The position numbers were made by a program, and so were the translations under genes. A stretch of 64,000 bases of DNA from NCBI GenBank assembly GCA_944324075.1, contig CALUUZ010000006.1, positions 1 through 64,000 of the forward strand. The letters are read 5' to 3'. This document shows positions 8,036 to 14,818 of the stretch, piece after piece; the first letter of the stretch is position 1; every line of letters begins with the position of its first letter. Origin of the DNA: Candidatus Mailhella excrementigallinarum (lineage in GTDB: Bacteria; Desulfobacterota; Desulfovibrionia; Desulfovibrionales; Desulfovibrionaceae). The notes beneath the pieces are model-generated. The model saw nothing but the letters and a program-made list of their open reading frames with translations, did no database searches and had not been told where the DNA came from.

Positions 8036-10543
8036 TCAGACGAGTTTGCGGCCGGCCCTGAAGGCGGCATAGTTGAGATCCCACAGCGCAGTCCCCGGCG
8101 TCACCTGCCGCAGCGCGCGCAGCCACAGTCCTTCCGGCAGGGCGCTGAACGGAGCAAGCATGCTGAGCGCACCGAGCATGACCACATTGGCGCAGCGTCC
8201 CCTGGCGTCACCCAGCCCGAGAGCGATATCCAGAACATTCACGGTGATGACGCGGAAGTCCGCAAGCTGCCGGGCGATCATTTCATCGGAGGGATATTCC
8301 GCGCTCTTCATGCCCTGGGGCAGCACACGGGTGTCCGCCAGCAGAACCGCCCCGTCCGGACGCAGCAGATCAATGAAGCCGGGGCGCAGCACTTCGCTCT
8401 TTTCCATGGCGATGAGGCAGTCCGCCGTGCCGGGCGCAAGCACAGGGCTGTACACCTGTCCGCAGGCAAAGGTGCTGATCACCGGGCCGCCCATCTGGGC
8501 CATGCCGTGGGTTTCCCCCTTGAGCACGTTTTCCCTGTCGTACCCGGCCAGAAACGCGACCCGGGCCAGAACCCTGCCGAAAAAGAGATTTCCCTGTCCG
8601 CCCACGCCGCGGATGGCCAGCGACAGACGTTCCGGACGGGAAGACGCATCAGGCAGTCCGCAGATGATATCCTCCGGAGCCGAGGGCAGTTCCGCCGCGC
8701 AGGCCGCCTCTCCGCTCTTTTCCTCCCCGCTTTGCGGCTGAGCGACGGAAATGGCTCCGGCCGGGCACATCTGGGCACAGGCCGGGGTACGGGAAACGCA
8801 GCCGCTGCACAGATTGTTCCAGCGGGGAAAACCGCCGTCCGAAGCCTCGATGCCGGGACAGATCAGGCACTGCCCGCAGCGGCGGCAGGCCTGCGCATCC
8901 ACGGTCGGACGCTTCCCGTAGGCCGAGGCGGGCACCTTGCGGATGCAGCAGCCGCGGATCAGCATCGTCACGAACTTGCTTTCCCCCGCCGCTTTCAACG
9001 CGCCCCTGATGCCTTCCCTTATTTCGGCAAGGTTATATGCGTCCGCACTGAACACAATCGCCCCTTCCCCGCGCAGTGCTTCCGCAAGATTGAAACGATG
9101 GGCCTCCCCTGCCAGATTGCGGGGAGAGGCCGGGCCGGGCTGCCCGCCGGTCATGGCGATCCACTCATTGTCCAGCACCAGCTTGACGCCAGGCACATTG
9201 CGGAACACCGCGTTGCGCGTGGCGGCCATGCCGCTGTGACATTCCGTGCCGTCGCCCAGCAGACTGACGCACTTTGCCGCAGACTCGGGCCGGGAAAGCA
9301 CATAGCCCGTGCGGATACTCTCACTGGCCCCCATGGCCAGCCCGGTATCCACGGCATTCATGAAGTAAAGCAGCGTATTGCAGCCGATATCGCCGAACAC
9401 GGCCTCGATTTCGCCGCGCTTTTTCATGCGCCTGAGAACCTCGCCTGTCAGCCGGTAGGGGCATCCCGCGCAAATCATGGGCGGACGGGACACGGGACGC
9501 GCAGCCGCCGCGCGTGCCTTCCTCCCATGCCCAAGAAGTTCCGCGACAAGTTCCGGCGTCCATTCCGTGACAGTGCTGTCGCAGGCTTTGCCCTTCACCT
9601 CAAGCCCGGCCGCAAGGCAGGCGTCCTGCACAAAACGGCCGCCTTCCTCAATGACATACACCGGGCCGGAGACGGACGCACAAAAGGCCCGGATGCGTTC
9701 CATGGGCAGAGGATTGCTGAATGCGAGGGAAAGGATGTCCAGCGAAGGATCGACGCGCGCCCTGTACTCTTCCATGAGCATGGAACCTGATCCGTATGTA
9801 ATGACGCCGACCCTGCCCTCGCCGCGGATATGCCTGTTCAGGGGGCTTGCCTCCACCATGGCGGTCAGTGCGGGCAGGCGTTCCGCCATAACCTGATCAT
9901 AGCCACGACGCGCCTGAGCAGGCAGGGAATTCAGCTCCCGCAACGGAGCCACCTCAGCCAGGGGACGCGTCTTTCTTTCCATCAGGCGTACCAGTCCCTC
10001 ACTGTGACAGAGCGTTCCCCCCGCCTGAATGACCACAGTTGTATTGAAACGGCGGCTGATATCGGCGGCGAGCTCCGCCGCCTCATGCAGCTCCTGATGG
10101 CTGCGCGGTTCGTACACGGGAAGGAAACAGCTCTTGTACAGGGGTCTGGGGTCCACCACATGCTGGGTGGAGCTGGGCGTAAAATCGCCGGCCACATACA
10201 GCACCAGCGCCCCGCGCGGAGCAGTATACAGAGAGGAGCTGGTCACCAGATCCCCCGCCTGATACAGGCCGGGCACCTTCATGGTGACCACGCAGTCGCG
10301 GCCCGCATAACCATGACCGATGCCCACTCCCACGGCCACGGCCTCGTTGACGGACCAGCCTGCCTTAATCATGTCCTGCACCTGCGCCAGCCCCTTGTCG
10401 ATGACCTCGGTGCTGGGCGTGCCGGGATAACCGTCGGCTGCGTGGATGCCTGCACGCACGCAGCCCGCGGCAAAGGCTATATTTCCCTGAAGCACCTCGG
10501 CACGTCCGGCCTCGGCTGTGCACAATTCTCTCATGTTGCTCAT
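8036..10543 (-). CDS. Fused indolepyruvate-type 2-oxoacid:ferredoxin oxidoreductase (IorA-IorB in one chain)
   Basis: 835 residues from ATG 10543 (GAGG upstream). The N-terminus has the IorA signature GYPGTPSTEV near residue 40, with a pyrimidine-binding domain. A TPP-binding domain follows (GDGTECHSG, DNEWIAMTGGQPGP). Then comes an 8-cysteine ferredoxin domain (CRRCGQCLICPG... LCSGC...CAQMCP) and a C-terminal gamma/IorB domain (RGVGGQGNLFFGRVLA, GETHGMAQMGGPV). IorA and IorB are usually separate genes. The reaction is 2-oxo acid + CoA + 2 oxidised ferredoxin to acyl-CoA + CO2 + reduced ferredoxin. Arylpyruvates are the classical substrates, but this context need not mean aryl. The next gene downstream is the ADP-forming acyl-CoA synthetase. 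Confidence 0.93.
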   Translation of the reverse strand: MSNMRELCTAEAGRAEVLQGNIAFAAGCVRAGIHAADGYPGTPSTEVIDKGLAQVQDMIKAGWSVNEAVAVGVGIGHGYAGRDCVVTMKVPGLYQAGDLVTSSSLYTAPRGALVLYVAGDFTPSSTQHVVDPRPLYKSCFLPVYEPRSHQELHEAAELAADISRRFNTTVVIQAGGTLCHSEGLVRLMERKTRPLAEVAPLRELNSLPAQARRGYDQVMAERLPALTAMVEASPLNRHIRGEGRVGVITYGSGSMLMEEYRARVDPSLDILSLAFSNPLPMERIRAFCASVSGPVYVIEEGGRFVQDACLAAGLEVKGKACDSTVTEWTPELVAELLGHGRKARAAAARPVSRPPMICAGCPYRLTGEVLRRMKKRGEIEAVFGDIGCNTLLYFMNAVDTGLAMGASESIRTGYVLSRPESAAKCVSLLGDGTECHSGMAATRNAVFRNVPGVKLVLDNEWIAMTGGQPGPASPRNLAGEAHRFNLAEALRGEGAIVFSADAYNLAEIREGIRGALKAAGESKFVTMLIRGCCIRKVPASAYGKRPTVDAQACRRCGQCLICPGIEASDGGFPRWNNLCSGCVSRTPACAQMCPAGAISVAQPQSGEEKSGEAACAAELPSAPEDIICGLPDASSRPERLSLAIRGVGGQGNLFFGRVLARVAFLAGYDRENVLKGETHGMAQMGGPVISTFACGQVYSPVLAPGTADCLIAMEKSEVLRPGFIDLLRPDGAVLLADTRVLPQGMKSAEYPSDEMIARQLADFRVITVNVLDIALGLGDARGRCANVVMLGALSMLAPFSALPEGLWLRALRQVTPGTALWDLNYAAFRAGRKLV

Positions 10544-10632
10544 GGTGTCCTCTCTGTTCTTCCGGACAGGAAACAAGACCCCGGCGCGCGAACGCGCCGG
10601 AACATCCCTCCGGTCCGGAGTGATGAAAATTT

Positions 10633-10769
10633 TCTAGAGCATTTTGCTATTGAACATATCCGCGGGCCAGGACCCTGTGTTCTGGCCCGCAGGTTTCACG
10701 CCTGAAGCCGGAGCTTGACGCCGCAGGTGAATTGCGGCGGCGCCGGAGAAAGGGGCGCGGCGCTCTAAT
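10633..10769 (-). repeat. Family A intergenic repeat, copy 2 (inverted orientation)
   Basis: Contains AGAGCATTTTGCTATTGAA, GGCCCGCAGGTTTCACGCC, GAAGCCGGAGCTTGACGCC and CCGCAGGTGAATTGCGGCGG, all shared with other copies. It fills the gap between the TctA gene and the fused IorAB-type gene, and its edge overlaps the TctA stop codon. The remaining leader of the oxidoreductase gene (10544-10632) has an 8-base-pair GC hairpin at 10581-10600. Confidence 0.75.
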
Positions 10770-12294
10770 CCAGCGAAAGCGGCGCGCACTCGCCGTCAGG
10801 TTCGGGGCCGCTTTTTTTCCGGGCATTGCGCCAGGTCCTGATCGCCAGCAGAACAGACGCCGCCAGCATGATCAGCGGCAGGGGCCGGGTGACGAACACG
10901 CTCGGATCGTCCCCGCTCAGGATCAGCGTCTGCTGGAGGGAAAGCTCAAACCCCGGAGCGAGCACAAAACCAATCAGAAACGTGACGAAGGAATAGCCGA
11001 ACTTGCGCATGAAAAAGCCGAGCAGGGCAAGACAGAGCATGACGCCTACCCCGAACACCGAGCTGCCCACCAGATAGGCTCCCACAATGCAGATATACAG
11101 TACGGCCGGATACAGAACAGTCCGGGGAATCCCCATAACCCGTATGAACAGGCGCAGCCCCACGGAACCGGCAAGCAGATTCATGATCCCGGCCATGAAT
11201 ACGGCAACGTAGATGCCGTAAATCAGACGCGGATTTTCCGCGAACATCAGCGGGCCGGGGGTAAGTCCATGCACCATGAACGCGCCGAGGATGATGGCCG
11301 CCGCCACGTTGCCGGGAATGCCCAGCGTCAGCAGCGGCACGAGGTTCGCGCCGATGATGGCGTTGTTCGCCGCTTCGGGGGCGGCCACGCCTTCCAGCGC
11401 CCCCCTGCCGAACTCCTCCGGATGCCTTGAAGCCTTCTTCGCCGCGCCATAAGCCATGAATGCCGCCATGGTCGCGCCCAGGCCGGGCAGCACGCCGATC
11501 ACGACTCCTATGCCGGAAGACCGTATGGCCGTGCGGATGACCGACTTCAGCTCCGCCCAGCTCACGCGGCCTTCCTCGCGGGAAGCCGTACGAGCAAGTT
11601 CCGCCCCGCTCTTTTCCAGCAGGCAGGATTTCTGCATCTGGAAAATGATTTCCGACATGGCCAGCGTACCGATGGCAAGGCACATCAGGGGAATACCCGC
11701 ACTCAGTTCAAGAACGCCGAAGTCCAGACGGGGCTGCCCGCTGACCGGATCAAGGCCGACGCAGCCGAGGAGCATGCCGAGCGCCCCCGCGACAAGTCCC
11801 TTGGACATGGAACCGGTATCCAGCCCGGATACCAGCACCAGAGAGAACAGAATAATCGCGCAGATATCGGCGGGAGCGAGCTTCAGCGCCACGGAAGCCA
11901 GCGGCACGGAGAGCAGCACCAGAGAAACGGCGGAAATGGTGTCCCCGAAGAACGAGGCGAAGAGGGAAACCTTGAGCGCCTTCTCTCCCTTGCGCTGAAG
12001 CGCCAGAGGGTAGCCGTCGTAGCAGGTCGCCGCCGACTCCGGAGATCCGGGAGTATTCAGGAGAATGGAGGCGATGGAGCCGCCGAAGGTGCCGCCCTTG
12101 TTGATGCCTACCAGAAAGCCCACCGCCCCCACCGGCGTCATGTAATAGGTGAGGGGAATGCACAGGGCGATGGCCATGGGGCCGCTCAGGCCGGGGATGG
12201 CGCCCACGACTATGCCGCAGACGACCCCGAAGAGCATGAACGCCAGGGAGGTCAGGTTGAAAACATCCCCCAGTCCGAGAAAAAAATTTTCCAT
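10765..12294 (-). CDS. Tripartite tricarboxylate transporter, large permease (TctA family)
   Basis: 509 residues, almost wholly hydrophobic, with about 11-12 predicted membrane segments. Family signatures are GAIPGLSGPMAIALCIPLTYYM near residue 32 and the symmetric repeat GVLPGLGATMAAFMAYGAAK in the second half. GTFGGSIASILLNTPGSPES near 68 is the characteristic TctA loop, and its counterpart TLGIPGNVAAAIILGAFM appears later. With TctB and TctC it forms a secondary, binding-protein-dependent importer for carboxylates. It is the last of the five genes driven by the sigma-54 promoter at 17342; a family A repeat separates it from the next operon. Confidence 0.95.
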   Translation of the reverse strand: MENFFLGLGDVFNLTSLAFMLFGVVCGIVVGAIPGLSGPMAIALCIPLTYYMTPVGAVGFLVGINKGGTFGGSIASILLNTPGSPESAATCYDGYPLALQRKGEKALKVSLFASFFGDTISAVSLVLLSVPLASVALKLAPADICAIILFSLVLVSGLDTGSMSKGLVAGALGMLLGCVGLDPVSGQPRLDFGVLELSAGIPLMCLAIGTLAMSEIIFQMQKSCLLEKSGAELARTASREEGRVSWAELKSVIRTAIRSSGIGVVIGVLPGLGATMAAFMAYGAAKKASRHPEEFGRGALEGVAAPEAANNAIIGANLVPLLTLGIPGNVAAAIILGAFMVHGLTPGPLMFAENPRLIYGIYVAVFMAGIMNLLAGSVGLRLFIRVMGIPRTVLYPAVLYICIVGAYLVGSSVFGVGVMLCLALLGFFMRKFGYSFVTFLIGFVLAPGFELSLQQTLILSGDDPSVFVTRPLPLIMLAASVLLAIRTWRNARKKSGPEPDGECAPLSLD

Positions 12295-12333
12295 AACGGC
12301 GCACCCTTGTTATACTTATATGCCCGCCCCGTC

Positions 12334-12777
12334 TCAGGGCGTGGGAATATGCAGCCCGTACCAGAGCAGAACATAGCAGACCACGGGCAGCAGCAGGCAG
12401 ATCACCGCAATCGCCGCCCTGTTCCTGATGCCTGTCACAACATACAGAAGCGCCAGCACGGCCATGCCGCCCGGCACGAAACCCAGCCATTTCCAGGCGG
12501 GAAAGACCAGCAGCATCACACCGAAATATTTGGCAAGATGGATGACAACATCACGGGAAACGGGGTGCTCCCCGTTCCACAGAAGACCGCGTCGCAGACC
12601 GCACGCAAGCTGGAAACAGGCCAGCACTCCGATGACGGCGCACATCGCGTTGGGCAGGGTGGAAGCCGCAAGACCGTAGCCCTGGGACTCCGGCGTCCAT
12701 TCGGGGATGATGAAGAGCACCATGATGATGCTCCCGATCATCAGCAGCATGTTCACACAGAATTCCTGAATCCGCAT
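12334..12777 (-). CDS. Tripartite tricarboxylate transporter, small permease (TctB family)
   Basis: 147 residues with GAGGA 7 bases before the start. Four hydrophobic segments (about residues 10-25, 40-58, 84-110 and 116-145) and a glycine-rich ESQGYGLAASTLPNA stretch are typical of TctB. It lies between tctC and tctA in the usual C-B-A order. Sequence conservation in this family is low, so the call leans on topology and context. Confidence 0.88.
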   Translation of the reverse strand: MRIQEFCVNMLLMIGSIIMVLFIIPEWTPESQGYGLAASTLPNAMCAVIGVLACFQLACGLRRGLLWNGEHPVSRDVVIHLAKYFGVMLLVFPAWKWLGFVPGGMAVLALLYVVTGIRNRAAIAVICLLLPVVCYVLLWYGLHIPTP

Positions 12778-12812
12778 AGCAGTTCCTCACACAGGGCGAG
12801 CAGCCCCGTCCG

Positions 12813-12850
12813 GCGGGCGTCCGCAGTGCATGGCGGCTCCGGACGCCCGC
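12813..12850 (-). promoter_or_regulatory. Intercistronic hairpin between tctC and tctB
   Basis: Perfect 11-base arms (GCGGGCGTCCG / CGGACGCCCGC) with a 16-base loop and no T-run. It directly follows the binding-protein gene. Such structures often protect the 3' end of an abundant binding-protein transcript or reduce permease expression. Confidence 0.55.
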
Positions 12851-12854
12851 GGCG

Positions 12855-13805
12855 TTATTTCTTCATTTCCTCAAGCATGTTCCGGTAGCGGACCAGGCTC
12901 TCTTCTAGAATCTTTGTGGATTCCGCGGCATTGAATACTGCGGGGTACACGCCGGCCTTCCCGGCCAGAGCCTGCTGCACCGAGGGCTGACTGCCCGCGC
13001 GCACCAGCGCTTCGGAAAGTCTGGTCAGGATTTCCGCCGGAACTTTCTTGGATGCGTAGAACGCGAAATAGTTGTCGAACACCAGCAGCGGCCAGCCTTC
13101 TTCGGCCAGAGTCGGAACATCGGGGGCATACGGGGAACGCTGACTGCCTATGCCGGCCAGATGACGCATCTTCCCGGCTTTCACATACGAGGACTGAAAG
13201 CCGCCGCCATATCCGAAATCGGTATGTCCACCCAGCACGGAAGAAATAATCGCCGCCCCGCCCTGCACGGGCACGGCGCGGATTTCAATGCCTTCCTTCT
13301 CGCCGATATAACGGGTAATCAGCTTGTCGAACACTACGGAGGAAGGATAGCTCAGCGCCCTGTTTTCCCTTTTGGCCCAGGCGACAAGCTCCTTCATGCT
13401 TTTCCACGGCTTGTCCGCCAGGCAGAAGAAGCCTTCCTGATACACTCCGGTCATGCCCAGCAGACTGAAGTCCGCCAGGCTGTAACGGGTTTTGGCGGTC
13501 AGCGTGTCCAGAGTAAGAGCGGCGCTGATGGTGCCTACAATGGTGTAACCATCAGCGGGCCTGGTCAGGGCGTCACCGATGGCCAGCGCGCCTCCGCTGC
13601 CTCCCTTGTTCACTATGACCACGGGCTGCCCCAGTTCCTTTTCCAGCTCCAGCCCCACGGAACGGGCGATGATGTCGCCCGCGCCCCCGGCGGCGAATCC
13701 GACCACGATGGTGACGGGCCGATCGGGGAACGCGGCTGAAGCAGGATTCGCCCCCGGCAAAAGAAAGCTCAGAAAGAGCAGACAGACTCGAACTGCGTGT
13801 TTCAT
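12855..13805 (-). CDS. Tripartite tricarboxylate transporter substrate-binding protein (TctC/Bug family)
   Basis: 316 residues from ATG 13805 (GAGG 6 bases upstream); an upstream ATG at 13838 is less likely. A classical Sec signal peptide, MKHAVRVCLLFLSFLLPGANPASA, is followed by FPDRPVTIVVGFAAGGAGDIIAR, the diagnostic Bug-family start with the ligand-contacting glycine-rich loop. KADGYTIV-like text (RPADGYTIVGTISAAL) and the C-terminal LSEAL region also fit. It would capture a carboxylate in the periplasm for TctAB. It follows the radical-enzyme activase gene by 23 bases, so the transporter probably brings in the glycyl radical enzyme's substrate or a co-substrate. Confidence 0.95.
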   Translation of the reverse strand: MKHAVRVCLLFLSFLLPGANPASAAFPDRPVTIVVGFAAGGAGDIIARSVGLELEKELGQPVVIVNKGGSGGALAIGDALTRPADGYTIVGTISAALTLDTLTAKTRYSLADFSLLGMTGVYQEGFFCLADKPWKSMKELVAWAKRENRALSYPSSVVFDKLITRYIGEKEGIEIRAVPVQGGAAIISSVLGGHTDFGYGGGFQSSYVKAGKMRHLAGIGSQRSPYAPDVPTLAEEGWPLLVFDNYFAFYASKKVPAEILTRLSEALVRAGSQPSVQQALAGKAGVYPAVFNAAESTKILEESLVRYRNMLEEMKK

Positions 13806-13828
13806 CGGACACCTCATGCAGTAAAAGG

Positions 13829-14815
13829 TTACAGGCAAGACCCGGCATGTTCCTCCGCGCTGACCACGCGGGCGAAATGCCGGGCTGTTTCTTCAAGCTC
13901 TTTCATGCACTCCCCGTCCGGCACGGCGTACTCGCGGCAGCGCCGGCCAAGGCCTGCGTATTTCGCGTTTCCGTACGCATGGTACGGAAGCAGCTCCCAG
14001 CTTATGTTCCGCATGTCCATCAAATGTTCTCCCAGGGCGCGTACAGCGGCCCGCGAGGCGTTGACGCCGGGAATGACGGGCGTGCGCACCCGGATGGGCA
14101 GATGGGGAAAAGCGGCGCGCGCCAGCCGCAGGTTCTCCAGTATACGGGCGTTTCCAACGCCTGTGGCCCGTTCATGAAGCTCCTCGTCCGCGAGCTTCAG
14201 GTCAAAAAGCAGATAGTCAAGCAGAGAACAGGCCGTCAGAAATGTTTCAGAGGGAACGAACCCGCATGTTTCCAGCGCCGTATGGATACAGCGCCGTCCG
14301 GCTTCGCGCAGCAGGGCCAGAGCGAATTCCGGCTGGGCCAGCGCCTCTCCCCCGCTCAGGGTCATGCCGCCCCCTTCATGGCGGTAAAAGACGATGTCCT
14401 GCTCCACTTCATCCAGGATTTCTCCCGCGCCGCGTCTTGTCCCATACACGCGCAGGGCGCCCGCCGTGCAGGCTGCGGCGCAGGGAGGCCGCCCCTCGCT
14501 CAGCGGGGCGCACTCCCGGCAGAAGGAAGTATCCGGGAGCATGACGCCGGAAGTTCCGCGCGCGAGCGCGCCCGCGGGACAGGCTTCCCGACAGGCCGAA
14601 CATCCGGGTCTGCACCGTTCCGCCACGCTCCCGATTTCCGGGCGGAAAGCCTGCGTTTCCGGATTGCCGCACCACAGGCAGCGCAGCGGGCAGCCCTTGA
14701 GAAAAACCAGCGTGCGGATACCCGGTCCGTCATGGACGGAAAAATGCTGGATATTGGTGACCACCCCGGTCACGTCATTCTCCGCGCGCGCCGGACTCAT
14801 CGTGCATCGTTCCAT
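13829..14815 (-). CDS. Glycyl-radical enzyme activating protein (radical SAM)
   Basis: 328 residues. HDGPGIRTLVFLKGCPLRC near residue 28 and the CxxxCxxC cluster CPLRCLWC bind the radical-SAM [4Fe-4S] centre. An inserted ferredoxin-like region with two cysteine sets follows (CRPGCSACREACPAG and CRECAPLSEG..CAAACTAG), as in activases of glycerol-dehydratase-type enzymes. GGGMTLSGGEALAQPEFA is the SAM-binding GGE block. It would abstract hydrogen from Gly805 of the adjacent enzyme, which ends 3 bases before this start. The N-terminal region MERCTMSPARAEN offers a second ATG at 14800. Confidence 0.95.
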   Translation of the reverse strand: MERCTMSPARAENDVTGVVTNIQHFSVHDGPGIRTLVFLKGCPLRCLWCGNPETQAFRPEIGSVAERCRPGCSACREACPAGALARGTSGVMLPDTSFCRECAPLSEGRPPCAAACTAGALRVYGTRRGAGEILDEVEQDIVFYRHEGGGMTLSGGEALAQPEFALALLREAGRRCIHTALETCGFVPSETFLTACSLLDYLLFDLKLADEELHERATGVGNARILENLRLARAAFPHLPIRVRTPVIPGVNASRAAVRALGEHLMDMRNISWELLPYHAYGNAKYAGLGRRCREYAVPDGECMKELEETARHFARVVSAEEHAGSCL

Positions 14816-14818
14816 GGC

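Noticed and set aside
5854-8061. Open frame of over 700 codons on the plus strand opposite the acyl-CoA synthetase gene.
   Set aside because: Antisense shadow: compositionally odd, no domain, and the minus-strand gene is unambiguous. The same applies to 816-1619, 4275-5567, 17567-19078 and 32131-33735.
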